A DNA stretch of 22,161 nt from UBA3951 sp050952125 (GTDB lineage Bacteria; Bacillota; Sulfobacillia; Fermentithermobacillales; Fermentithermobacillaceae), in contig JBMNKK010000002.1 in assembly GCA_050952125.1 (NCBI GenBank), positions 1-22,161 of the forward strand, given 5' to 3'. Made by a program: the position numbers and the translations under genes. Under the pieces are notes generated by a model. The model made no database searches, had not been told where the DNA came from, and worked only from the letters and a program-made list of their open reading frames with translations. This document shows, piece by piece, positions 7,756-15,236 of this stretch; within the stretch, counting starts at the first letter, position 1; every line of letters begins with the position of its first letter.

Positions 7756-8751
7756 ATGTCCTCTGACGGCACTTTTACCGAGAGGGACTTCTGGAGAGCC
7801 ATCATTTTGTACGGCCGCAACACGGCTACATACAAAATGGCGCTTGGGCGGTGTATTGCTGACTTAGTGAGGGGCGGGCAGACACGTGTACCGATTGACG
7901 ATCTTGCCCTCCGGTTTTTCGACCTGTACAAGAGTCGGCTTGTGAATGGGAAACCGCAGCTTTCTTACCGCGGCAGGCTATCCGTTATGGAGCAAGTTGT
8001 CGAGCAGCACAACCGTGGATTGCTCGACACTGATGGGATTATCGCCCGCATCAATGCGCAACCTTTCGCGGAGGTAATCCCAAGATTCCACACAGTAAAC
8101 AGCGAATCCGTTCTGGCGAAGTTCTACGAGATCGGGAGTGATACGCTCACAATTACCGATGAAGCGTGCCGCTTGTTTACCGGTAGTGGCGATGATCTTC
8201 TCGAGGAACTGGGTTCGCGATGGAGTATGCTAGAAGCCTCATTCCAGATGCATAGAGATGATAGCGCACTAGTCAATGATATACGCCGGTTCTACCTCGA
8301 ACGTGGCCGCGAGAGAAGCAACATATCCAAGTTGGCTCCTGCCCTGCAAGGTTATCAGAACGGTATTTGTTTCTACTGCGGGGAGGCTATGCGCGAAGAC
8401 GACACCCACGTGGATCATGTGATACCGTGGCAGTTAGTCAGACATGACGAGGTGTGGAATCTAGTCCTAGCCCATGGATTCTGTAACGAACAGAAAAGTG
8501 ATGCGTTGCCGGACTACTACTACATTGAGAAACTAATCGCTAGAAATGAAGCTCTCATCTTGAGTAAACATCCGCTCAAGAAGAAGCTCCTGGCCCAATT
8601 GGGAAGAACACCTTCCATCCGACGCCGTCATATTCTCAAGGTTTACGAGGATGCACGGATCGTCCTACGATATACGTGGCAAGGGATTCGCGGCTACAAC
8701 CCGGCCACCGACCCGTTCTACAAGTCTTTTGTTAGGAGCATCAGCAAATGA
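7756..8751 (+). CDS. HNH endonuclease-domain protein (331 aa)
   Basis: The start is clear: a GGAGGTGA precedes the ATG by 6 nt. Residues about 1-190 are a mostly helical region I do not recognise. A classical HNH (beta-beta-alpha metal) nuclease module follows: CFYCG with C205 and C208, HVDHVIPW with H218 and catalytic H221, N235, and AHGFCNEQKS with H240, C243 and N244. The second Cys pair positions (CxxC plus C243) suggest a structural zinc. The C-terminal ~80 residues are helical and basic. HNH proteins nick or cut DNA in restriction, homing and phage defence. The stop overlaps the next ATG (ATGA), so it forms an operon with a MazG-like pyrophosphohydrolase. The DNA looks less GC-rich than the housekeeping genes on either side, consistent with acquisition by transfer. 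Confidence 0.85.
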   Translation: MSSDGTFTERDFWRAIILYGRNTATYKMALGRCIADLVRGGQTRVPIDDLALRFFDLYKSRLVNGKPQLSYRGRLSVMEQVVEQHNRGLLDTDGIIARINAQPFAEVIPRFHTVNSESVLAKFYEIGSDTLTITDEACRLFTGSGDDLLEELGSRWSMLEASFQMHRDDSALVNDIRRFYLERGRERSNISKLAPALQGYQNGICFYCGEAMREDDTHVDHVIPWQLVRHDEVWNLVLAHGFCNEQKSDALPDYYYIEKLIARNEALILSKHPLKKKLLAQLGRTPSIRRRHILKVYEDARIVLRYTWQGIRGYNPATDPFYKSFVRSISK

Positions 8752-9074
8752 CCACGATTACATACAACAAGCTGGTAAGGGATCGCATCCCGGAGATCAT
8801 AAGCGCTCAGGGGAAATCGTGCGTAGTCACGACTTTGCCTCATGCCGAGCATCTGTTCCATCTCAACAAGAAACTCATAGAGGAACTCGATGAGTATTCA
8901 GCTTCAGGCGATATCGTTGAGCTTGCTGATGTAGTAGAAATCATTAGAGCTATACTTAAGGTCAAAGGAATCAGCCTGGATGAGTTTGAGGGACTCCGAG
9001 AGAAGAAACGGCAGTCCAATGGAGGCTTCGACAAAGGGTACTTTCTGGTGAGTGTGGAAGAACCGGAGACGTAA
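8748..9074 (+). CDS. MazG-like nucleotide pyrophosphohydrolase (phosphoribosyl-ATP pyrophosphohydrolase-like, 108 aa)
   Basis: The N-terminus ITYNKLVRDRIPEII is the well-known signature of small all-alpha NTP pyrophosphohydrolases annotated as phosphoribosyl-ATP pyrophosphohydrolase-like. The metal-binding MazG pattern is visible: EELDE (E45, E46, E49) and ELADVVE (E58, D61), separated by a short turn. The C-terminus holds the usual KKxxxNGGFDKGYFL motif. Such enzymes hydrolyse (d)NTPs or modified nucleotides to monophosphates and PPi. No his genes are nearby, and the gene is translationally coupled to an HNH nuclease. A role in nucleotide-pool control linked to that nuclease is therefore more likely than histidine synthesis, though this is inference. 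Confidence 0.85.
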   Translation: MTTITYNKLVRDRIPEIISAQGKSCVVTTLPHAEHLFHLNKKLIEELDEYSASGDIVELADVVEIIRAILKVKGISLDEFEGLREKKRQSNGGFDKGYFLVSVEEPET

Positions 9075-9179
9075 GAGAACACCTTGGCTCCAGATAAGGC
9101 TATCGGTCATGCCAAGAACCATCCGAAGTTTGAGGGTTATCTGGCCACCAAGCTGAGTAACAGTCCCCCGGACGGCTAG
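9075..9179 (+). other. In-frame coding-like tail after the MazG stop
   Basis: Immediately after the TAA of the MazG-like gene the same frame stays open for 34 codons to a TAG. It contains DKAIGHAKNHPKFEGYLATK, which reads like real protein rather than translated spacer. No ribosome binding site or good start is seen apart from a TTG at 9084. It could be the remnant of another gene. It overlaps the end of the convergent DUF5694 gene by 4 bp. Confidence 0.3.
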
Positions 9180-10021
9180 TACTTCCGCCTTAGATACTCC
9201 CCCACCTCCACCAACTTGTGCTTAGGGGAGTTCTCGACTGCGTGCCTCAGTATGGGGATGTGGCCCGAACCGAAGATAACCAATATGCGGTCTTTTGGAG
9301 ACTCGGTAATCCTCTTCAGATTAGAAAAGATGCGCAAGTTGCGATTGTACCACCACCCGGATATCCAGTCAGGGAGCGTATAATCGCCCGCCGCGGTATC
9401 GGCCCAAGCAAGGTAAACGGCGAGCCCAAGTCTTATTTGCTCGGGCGAGTTCAGGTACAGAAGGTGCTCCCGTAATGTGTGGTTGGCCATATGCCGCTCG
9501 AGATGCCTGTAGATGTTCTCAAAATCGGCTACGGCCTCATCAAATAAGGTGAACAGAAGCCGCTCGTCCGGAACGTCCACCCCGTTCTGGCCCAGCCGCT
9601 CCCTCGCGTACTTCAAAAGCTCCTCATCCGACTCGTATTGGCGTCCCATGACATCAATAGGGTACACTCGTTCATGTCCCAGCGCCGCGGCAACTCGAAA
9701 GCCGATTTGGTGACCTTCCCACGGGGTAAGGTGGAACGTTCCCTCTCTATAGGCCCTGTAGTCGGTGTTGAGCGACGCGTCTCTCTCGAGCTTGTTCTCG
9801 AGGGCCACCTTGGTCGGACGGAAATCCTTCAGGAGTTCGACGACTTCCTCGATTTCACACTGCTTTTGGAGCGAGAGCATATCCAGGATCACTTCGGGCT
9901 TGAGCATGTCATTTGTCGAGAACTTGAAGTGATACGTGCCGAGAAGCAGGACCTGTGCTTGTTCCGAGATCCCCAGCAGCTCCTCAAGGGCGCAGGCTGC
10001 TTGTTTCGAAGTAGGACTCAT
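9176..10021 (-). CDS. DUF5694 / TraB-GumN-like protein (281 aa)
   Basis: The pattern fits the DUF5694 family within the TraB/GumN/erythromycin-esterase-like superfamily: strand plus GTYHF near the N-terminus (H31), a 'RPTKVALE' strand with E75, and a C-terminal 'VIFGSGHIPILRHAVENS' with H254. The conserved Gly-His and Glu are proposed catalytic or metal residues in this superfamily, and some relatives are peptidases; no substrate is known for this branch. No signal peptide is visible, so it is probably cytoplasmic. The ATG at 10021 is preferred because AGGAGA lies 7-8 nt upstream; a longer frame to 10099 would add a Cys-rich stretch (KCCCDSY) that overlaps the WYL gene end. It lies 64 bp downstream of the WYL regulator on the same strand, probably in one operon. 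Confidence 0.75.
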   Translation of the reverse strand: MSPTSKQAACALEELLGISEQAQVLLLGTYHFKFSTNDMLKPEVILDMLSLQKQCEIEEVVELLKDFRPTKVALENKLERDASLNTDYRAYREGTFHLTPWEGHQIGFRVAAALGHERVYPIDVMGRQYESDEELLKYARERLGQNGVDVPDERLLFTLFDEAVADFENIYRHLERHMANHTLREHLLYLNSPEQIRLGLAVYLAWADTAAGDYTLPDWISGWWYNRNLRIFSNLKRITESPKDRILVIFGSGHIPILRHAVENSPKHKLVEVGEYLRRKY

Positions 10022-10085
10022 GCTCGTGTCTCCTTTCTCGACCGGTCTCGTATTGAGGTAAGAATCGCAGCAGCACTTAGAAGGC

Positions 10086-11120
10086 CTACATTGAGTCAAA
10101 CAACCCTAACTGCGCTGGCCTCCTCACCCCTTCGACCGAAGCGTACCTCTCCAGGGAGGCCTCCAACTCCAACTCAATCCTCGCCCGCAAGTCCTCCGGC
10201 TCCACCACCCACGCGTGGCTCCCGAGGCTCATCACCCACCTCATGACCTCGCCCAGGCCTCCCACTGTGAGCGTCATCCGCAGTTGCCCATCCGGGAGTT
10301 CCTCAAGCACCTGGCTCTTGTGCCACCTCTTCCCCCTTATGTACGGCGCCTGTCCCTTGTCGAACTCGATGACGACCTTCCTCGGCTCGCCTCTCTCAAT
10401 TGACCAGGATGCCTCCAGGTAGTCATCAATGGAGAAGTCTGCCGGAGTCTCAAAAGAATCCTCGGACAGATCAAGGTTCAGCATCCTATCCAGAGCGAAC
10501 GTTCGGACTTGCCGGCGCTCGTGACAGTACCCGATGCAATACCACGCGCCGTCCGCGAGCCGCAGGTGGTAGGGGTCTATCTTCCTGTTCGAAACCGTTT
10601 GCCTGCTCGCGGTGAAGTAGTCGGTGGTGACGCTCTTCTGCTGTTCGATGGCGCGGGCAAGCGTGCCGTACCGCTCCGCGACCTCCATTTCCTCGCCGCG
10701 CAGAGGGTCCGTGTGGAACGAGACGGATCCAAGGACCTTCTCCAAGTTCACCTCAACACTCTGCGGGAGGAACATGCGGATCTTCGCCATCGCCTGTCTC
10801 ACGAACTCCTCGAATGGAGTCCCTTTGCACTGCATGAGGAGTTTCTGCCCGAGAAACATCGCTATGGCTTCGCCTTCCCGGAGTTTCATCGGCGGGAGAT
10901 CAAAGGGTCCGGTGTAGTGATAGCCCTTGCGAGCCCTATCGTACTCGAGGGGCGCGCGGAACAGGTCGCGAAGGCGTTCGATATCCCGCTCGACCGTCCT
11001 TACCGTAGTCTCAAGGTGTTCGGCCAATCGCGGGCAGTTGGGATACGTACCTTGCGACACCAACCGGTGGATTTCATATAGTCGCCAGAAACCTGTCAGG
11101 TTAGGGGAAACCGCGTCCAT
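10086..11120 (-). CDS. WYL-domain transcriptional regulator (344 aa)
   Basis: The N-terminal winged helix-turn-helix is at about residues 10-70 (recognition segment LAEHLETTVRTVERDIERL, 32-50). A linker follows, then a WYL domain from about 155 to 230, with DPYHLRLADGAWYCIGYCHE and the conserved RTFALDRM. The signature tripeptide is W193-Y194-C195, so the Leu of W-Y-L is Cys here. A C-terminal extension (WCX-like, about 255-335, with VVEPEDLRARI) completes the normal layout and length. WYL regulators bind nucleic-acid or nucleotide ligands and often control DNA-damage or phage-defence genes. The ATG at 11120 has a GGGGAGG 7 nt upstream and is preferred to the ATG at 11177. The DUF5694 gene follows on the same strand and the HIRAN gene precedes it. 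Confidence 0.88.
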   Translation of the reverse strand: MDAVSPNLTGFWRLYEIHRLVSQGTYPNCPRLAEHLETTVRTVERDIERLRDLFRAPLEYDRARKGYHYTGPFDLPPMKLREGEAIAMFLGQKLLMQCKGTPFEEFVRQAMAKIRMFLPQSVEVNLEKVLGSVSFHTDPLRGEEMEVAERYGTLARAIEQQKSVTTDYFTASRQTVSNRKIDPYHLRLADGAWYCIGYCHERRQVRTFALDRMLNLDLSEDSFETPADFSIDDYLEASWSIERGEPRKVVIEFDKGQAPYIRGKRWHKSQVLEELPDGQLRMTLTVGGLGEVMRWVMSLGSHAWVVEPEDLRARIELELEASLERYASVEGVRRPAQLGLFDSM

Positions 11121-11191
11121 CGACAAACCTCCCCAGCCTTCTCGGATGCCGCAAGGAAGGGATTCTCTGGATGACATGAGAGATCCTGCTT

Positions 11192-11221
11192 GGCTGGGCA
11201 GACGGTGGACGCTGCCCAGCC
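11192..11221. repeat. Perfect 10-bp inverted repeat between the HIRAN and WYL genes
   Basis: GGCTGGGCAG (11192-11201) and CTGCCCAGCC (11212-11221) can pair over a 10-nt loop. It lies downstream of the HIRAN stop and about 70 bp upstream of the WYL start. No T-run follows on either strand, so it is not a standard terminator; it may be an operator or a transcript-stabilising hairpin. Confidence 0.5.
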
Positions 11222-11279
11222 TGATGCGTATTCATGTAGGCGGCCGGTTCCAGGGTGTCCGTCGGTTCCGCGTTCATGC

Positions 11280-11948
11280 TTAAGACGCCAGTACCCTTAC
11301 CCACACCCTCTCGTTGATGTCGTACTGCTCGCTCAACACCAGCTCCACTTTGGCGCGCAGCGCAGCGCCGCCTTTGATCCGGGCGACCAACTTGTGAGCG
11401 ATGGGCCTTCTGATGAAGCCCAGGTCCTGCCCCTTCTGCGTGATAACCCGCAGAGCCTTGGGATCGTACGGGTTCTCTTGTTCCCAGATGAGGAGAACTT
11501 CATCCCCCGCCGTGAGTTCATCAACGACTTCACTGCGTCCCCCGTAGCGGAGCCCGACCACTCTGGTCAAGAACTCGCCTGCCTCTTCGTAGAATGAGGA
11601 TATCTTGGCGGCGTTCTCTCCCAAGATCGCACCTGCGACAAACACTGGTAGGCCGTACGCGCCTTCGCCGCCGAACGCTCCGAAGTACTGCTCGGCAATA
11701 GCGTTGGTCAGCCTGTCAGGGGCAGCCAGTTTCTTTGCGAGACCAATTTCGGACGCGCCCCATTTCGCGACTCTCCTCCATATCCGCAGGCCTTCAAGCA
11801 GGACACCTTGGTTTATGAGGTCAGCCCCGAAAACGAGGTTAAGAAGGCTGATCAGATCGGCGCCCCGCACGACACCTTGCCGCTTTAGGAAACCTGCGAG
11901 GAAACCGCCGACGCCCTCTTCCGGCAGATCTGTAACCATGGTTTCCAC
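11280..11948 (-). CDS. HIRAN-domain protein (222 aa)
   Basis: The C-terminal ~95 residues (about 128-222) show the HIRAN pattern: a VVGLRY strand, LTAGDEVLLIWEQENPYDPKA, then an LGFIRRPIAHKLVARI segment and closing beta strands (VELVLSEQY, VWVRV). HIRAN domains, first recognised in HIP116/Rad5-type helicases, bind DNA 3' ends or damaged DNA. In bacteria they also occur as stand-alone or fused modules near DNA-processing genes. Here the domain is attached to an unrecognised helical N-terminus (about 120 aa) rather than to a helicase or nuclease. The GTG at 11948 is chosen because GGAGG ends 5 nt upstream. A GTG at 11960 has its purine stretch too close, and an ATG at 11939 is 14 nt away. Confidence 0.75.
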   Translation of the reverse strand: METMVTDLPEEGVGGFLAGFLKRQGVVRGADLISLLNLVFGADLINQGVLLEGLRIWRRVAKWGASEIGLAKKLAAPDRLTNAIAEQYFGAFGGEGAYGLPVFVAGAILGENAAKISSFYEEAGEFLTRVVGLRYGGRSEVVDELTAGDEVLLIWEQENPYDPKALRVITQKGQDLGFIRRPIAHKLVARIKGGAALRAKVELVLSEQYDINERVWVRVLAS

Positions 11949-11964
11949 GCTGTCCTCCACCTTT

Positions 11965-11984
11965 CCATGATTCTAGAACCATGG
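11965..11984. promoter_or_regulatory. Near-perfect 20-bp palindrome upstream of the HIRAN gene
   Basis: CCATGATTCTAGAACCATGG is self-complementary except at one symmetric pair of positions and is centred on TTCTAGAA. It lies 17-36 bp upstream of the HIRAN start in the divergent gap before the Cys-rich gene, where a repressor would act. Its binding protein is unknown; the neighbouring WYL regulator is a candidate. Confidence 0.4.
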
Positions 11985-12153
11985 TAAGGGAGGCACCCCG
12001 TCACACACTGTGGGGAACAAAGGTTTGGGCGGTGATCCAGGGTGACGGTCATGGATATTGATGTCGCGGCACCCACTTTCGTGCCGATGATGCCCCTGTT
12101 TCTCACCCCCTGCATATGTTATGTAAAGTACTCTATTCAGGGGTGTGGAGAAT

Positions 12154-12657
12154 ATGGCGAAAGACAGCGAGCATGCGTGCAGGGACGATGAGTGTTGCAT
12201 CGAGGTACGGCACATCAGGAATCCGTTTGGCAGGCTGGTCGATACTTGCTGCGACGGCCTCATCCACCAGCAATTCAGGCTATCAGTTAGAGCCGAAGCT
12301 TCTGATCAACCTACCGTGGTCTACGCTGCCCCACAGTTTGACATTCCGGCCGCCAATGCGGCGGGAACAGTGGGAGAGGGTGCCCTTGGGAGCACGGCCA
12401 TTCAGCAGGCAGGTCCGATCTTCCCCTTCGGGACTGTGGTCGCGACGAACCTGTCGGCAGCCGCTTTCACCTTCATAGTCGAGGGCGATGCGGAGGAAGA
12501 CACACAGATAGTGGTTCCTCCCGGCTCTCAGGCAGCGATTACCGCGCCGCGAATCAGTTTGGTCCTTGTGGTGCATCCGACTGATCCCATTCGCGGAGTC
12601 TTTGACTTCGACATCTTTTATCCAACGGACCCGATTCACCCCGGAGACCCGGTGTAA
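12154..12657 (+). CDS. Cys-rich beta protein, possibly an endospore appendage (Ena/DUF3992-like) subunit (167 aa)
   Basis: I do not recognise this with certainty. The N-terminus carries paired cysteines (C9, C14-C15, C32-C33). Residues about 40-160 look like an all-beta, aliphatic sandwich with GTVVATNLSAAAFTFIVEG, then a 'TQIVVPPGSQAAI' strand-turn and a final 'GVFDFDIFYP' strand, and a Pro/Asp tail containing two TDPI copies. This order (N-terminal connector with CC, a G-T-V-x-x-x-N strand, VPPGS turn, terminal G-x-F strand) resembles the DUF3992 subunits of S-type endospore appendages, where N-terminal cysteines cross-link stacked subunits. No signal peptide is seen, as in those proteins. 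ATG 12154 is preferred over the GTG at 12145. It is a single-gene unit with its own terminator. Confidence 0.6.
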   Translation: MAKDSEHACRDDECCIEVRHIRNPFGRLVDTCCDGLIHQQFRLSVRAEASDQPTVVYAAPQFDIPAANAAGTVGEGALGSTAIQQAGPIFPFGTVVATNLSAAAFTFIVEGDAEEDTQIVVPPGSQAAITAPRISLVLVVHPTDPIRGVFDFDIFYPTDPIHPGDPV

Positions 12658-12673
12658 CGAGACCGGATCTCGC

Positions 12674-12712
12674 AGCCGGCAGGGCGACCGCAAGTTGACC
12701 CTGCCGGCTTTA
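12674..12712 (+). terminator. Rho-independent-type terminator after the Cys-rich gene
   Basis: AGCCGGCAGGG (12674-12684) pairs perfectly with CCCTGCCGGCT (12699-12709) over a 14-nt loop and is followed by TTAT. The T-tract is short, but position (17 bp after the stop) and stem strength support termination. Confidence 0.7.
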
Positions 12713-12876
12713 TGTCCCTTCGACATTCAGCCACATTGTCACTCTGCTTAAGTTGCGGTAACTTCTGCAGGAACTCCTCCCTGCCCCCTGGAAGTGTCAT
12801 CCAGTCCACCAAATCGGCAGTAGATTAGGTCCCGCATACCCGTATCCCATGACACCAAAGAAGGGAGACGTTTCAC

Positions 12877-14130
12877 ATGGCCATCGACGGCGATAAGGCA
12901 ATGGAGTTCCTTAGGCGCATCGCTTTCCCGCGCCTTGGCGGTTCGGACGCAGAAAAGAAGGCCGCTGAGATGATCGCTGCCGAGCTCCGTGGCATGGGGC
13001 TCAAGCCGCAGATCGAGGAGTTCGAGATTTGGTCTTTTGCCAACCCGCAAGCGCGAGTGGAGGTAGTGGAGCCATACAAGGCCACCATTGAGGCTTCGGC
13101 GCTCGGTCTGAGCGGGACCACGCCCCCCGAAGGCATAGGGGCCCCACTCAAGTATGTGGAAACGGGCGCGGTTGAGTTCCTGCACGACATTGAGGGAACG
13201 ATCACGCTGGCATCCGGCAACGGCGGAGCCAAGGGTTACGAGCGCTGCAAGAAGAAAGGGGTGCTCGGGCGCATCTTCATCGGCCGCCCGGGCGCGGATC
13301 TCTTCAATCTGGCGGTGAACTCGTTCCAGTTCGAGCGATTTGGCAAGCTGCCCGGCGCGTGGATTCGTTACCAGGATGGCCTCGACCTCATCAAGAAAGG
13401 TGCCTCCAAGGTGCGCTTGTTTGTCTCCCAGGATGAGTTCAAGGCCACGTCTCGTAATGTCGTTGTAGATATCCCGGGGACCTCCGAGCCTGACGACATC
13501 ATCCTGATCGGAGCCCACTTCGACAGCGTGTACAACGTCCAAGGAGCTCATGACAACGCGGCAGGTTCGGTGACCATTCTGGAGATGGCGCGGTATTTCG
13601 CCGAGCACCCGGCCAAGAGAACTCTCAGGTTTGTTTGGTTCGGCACCGAGGAACTCGGCCTCAAGGGCAGCTGGGCCTACATAGACAGGCACGCAGATGA
13701 GCTCAAGAAGCACCTATTTATGGTGAACGTGGATGTCGCGGGCAGCATCGTAGGTTCAAACAATGCCTCCGTGATGGCTTCCGACAAGGTCGTGAACTAC
13801 TTGGAGGTTATGGGCAAGGAGAAGGGCATCGGACTGGGCGCCAGGATGTCCATCTACAGCGGCGATTGTATCCCGCTGGGCCACAAGGGAGTTCCGTCGG
13901 TTACCTTTGCCAGAGGCGGCGGCGGACCGATCCATACCAAGGCCGACACCCTTGACGACGTGGACGCCGCCCACCTCGCCATGCTGGGAGATTTCGTCCT
14001 AGACTTCACGGAAAAGATGGCTAATGCGGCGGAGTTCCCGTTCCCGAGAGACATCCCCGAGACAATTAAGAAGCAGACCAGGGAATACATCGAGAACTCT
14101 GGGAAAGAGCTGGAGGAGACGAAGAAGTAG
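12877..14130 (+). CDS. M28 family zinc aminopeptidase, soluble (417 aa)
   Basis: The complete M28 signature is present: HFDS with H214, AHDNAAG with bridging D226, FGTEELG with catalytic E258 and ligand E259, NVDVAG with D286, and IHTKADT with H353. An N-terminal helical segment (1-45) is followed by a protease-associated (PA-like) insert at about 50-180 before the catalytic domain, as in M28 aminopeptidases that degrade oligopeptides. No signal peptide or membrane segment is visible, so it is probably cytoplasmic, although the Lys-rich C-terminus (ELEETKK) is exposed. GGGAG upstream of the ATG gives the start. It stands alone between a terminator upstream and ~760 bp of gene-free DNA. A second, membrane-type M28 enzyme lies at 4070. 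Confidence 0.9.
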   Translation: MAIDGDKAMEFLRRIAFPRLGGSDAEKKAAEMIAAELRGMGLKPQIEEFEIWSFANPQARVEVVEPYKATIEASALGLSGTTPPEGIGAPLKYVETGAVEFLHDIEGTITLASGNGGAKGYERCKKKGVLGRIFIGRPGADLFNLAVNSFQFERFGKLPGAWIRYQDGLDLIKKGASKVRLFVSQDEFKATSRNVVVDIPGTSEPDDIILIGAHFDSVYNVQGAHDNAAGSVTILEMARYFAEHPAKRTLRFVWFGTEELGLKGSWAYIDRHADELKKHLFMVNVDVAGSIVGSNNASVMASDKVVNYLEVMGKEKGIGLGARMSIYSGDCIPLGHKGVPSVTFARGGGGPIHTKADTLDDVDAAHLAMLGDFVLDFTEKMANAAEFPFPRDIPETIKKQTREYIENSGKELEETKK

Positions 14131-14840
14131 GCGGTCATTGCCTTTCTTCGTCCATACCTTATAGGGCTTACTAGGCACCTTCCTGAGAGGTTGGGAGCTT
14201 GGGCCGGTTCCATGTGTGACGGCTCAAGCTCTGGCGCTTACGAACAGGAAGGTAGGCCTCTGACGCTCATTGGCAAGTTCTGGCCAGCCTGCGATCTGCT
14301 ACTCTCCCACTCTCCCACTCTCGCACCATATCGCAGGCGACCAGCTCAGTCTCCTAGACCTGGTGATCATATTCCCTTGAACCGATTCACCCCCTCCGCA
14401 GCTCTACCGGTAAGGTTGCTGGCACAAGCCACGCGGAATACCGATCTCTGTGGGGAAAAACGGCAGGTTTCTGACAAGAGTGAGTCTACGACCACATAGA
14501 CTCACTGGACGATGACGAGGGAAACCGCATGGGTCGCAATGTTGCCCTGAGAGCATCGCACGGTGAAGTACTGCGGAACTGTGCAGCAGAACTTAGCCAG
14601 GGTTGTGGGCCATGGCTACAACACTTGGGTGAGGTGTGTGCACAGGAACCGCACATCGGTGTAGGGAGTTGCTGAGGTTCCGATTCGACTCAAAAAGGGT
14701 ACTCCTGCAGCTTCTCAACGTGAGCGCCACTGCAGATGCTCGACGAGTACGGCGGCGCCGGCTCATTGGCTGGCCGGGAGGGGGCCGGCGCGACGGCCGC
14801 CCCGAAGAATTCTACCTAGGAGTAGCCTCCTGCGGCCACA
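14131..14840. other. Gene-free stretch with two inverted repeats
   Basis: No frame on either strand gives convincing protein sequence. It holds a short tandem run of CTCCCACT units (about 14302-14323). An inverted repeat AGTGAGTCTA / TAGACTCACT lies at 14479-14488 and 14497-14506 with an 8-nt loop. A GC-rich repeat GCGCCGGC / GCCGGCGC lies at 14755-14762 and 14784-14791. None has a T-tract. The stretch separates the M28 gene from the ileS leader and may hold an unannotated RNA or decayed gene. Confidence 0.45.
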
Positions 14841-14841
14841 C

Positions 14842-14852
14842 GTGGTAAAATC
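14842..14852 (+). promoter_or_regulatory. Possible extended -10 promoter for the T-box/ileS transcript
   Basis: TGGTAAAAT (within 14842-14852) gives an extended -10 about 45 bp before the start of T-box Stem I, a usual distance. The -35 region is not convincing, so this is a candidate only. Confidence 0.35.
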
Positions 14853-14894
14853 TCGACAATAATGTCCAAGAGGGCATCTAGGCAACAGGTTAAA

Positions 14895-15172
14895 GGCTTC
14901 GACGGGGACGAGTAAGGAGCATACCGGGCAAAGAGAGTCGACGGATGGTGCGAAGTCGATACCCAGGTTCTCCCGAATATCACCCCTGAGCCGGCAGCTG
15001 AATCGGCCATGAAGAGGCCGTGTAAGCCAGCCCGCCTTGCCGGCGTTATACGGCAGTAAAGTGAGTGCAGCGGCTCCGTTGAGTTGATGAGGCAGACAGC
15101 TACCGGGAACGCCGCCGCGCTAAGCTGGGTGGTACCGCGATAAGTCGCCCCGTGCAGGGCGATTTTTGTTTT
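14895..15172 (+). ncRNA. Isoleucine T-box leader riboswitch
   Basis: The leader carries the T-box landmarks in order. There is a Stem I region (GGGGACGAGTA and AGAGAG elements near 14897-14937), and the distal Stem I sequence GGATGGTGCGAAGTC. The specifier loop GAATATCACC has codon ATC (Ile) at 14979-14981. The invariant T-box AAGCTGGGTGGTACCGCG is at 15122-15139. The antiterminator competes with a terminator made of TCGCCC (15145-15150) and GGGCGA (15157-15162) followed by TTTTTGTTTT. Uncharged tRNA-Ile should pair with ATC and with the TGGT bulge to allow ileS transcription. The ATC specifier matches the downstream gene, which confirms both calls. Confidence 0.95.
15145..15172 (+). terminator. 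T-box-controlled terminator
   Basis: A 6-bp TCGCCC/GGGCGA stem with a 6-nt loop and a T-rich tail forms the regulated terminator of the Ile leader, 65 bp before the ileS ATG. Confidence 0.85.
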
Positions 15173-15236
15173 GGGAGTGCTGCCGACATAAGACAGCGCA
15201 AACTGAGAACGTGTGGGTCAGCAAGGAGGGCTTAAC

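Noticed and set aside
12748..13713. 321-aa minus-strand ORF opposite the M28 gene
   Set aside because: Shadow of the intact peptidase; its composition reflects the antisense frame.
14301..14323. CTCCCACT tandem run as a possible CRISPR or VNTR
   Set aside because: Only two to three tiny units with no spacers; too short to be either.
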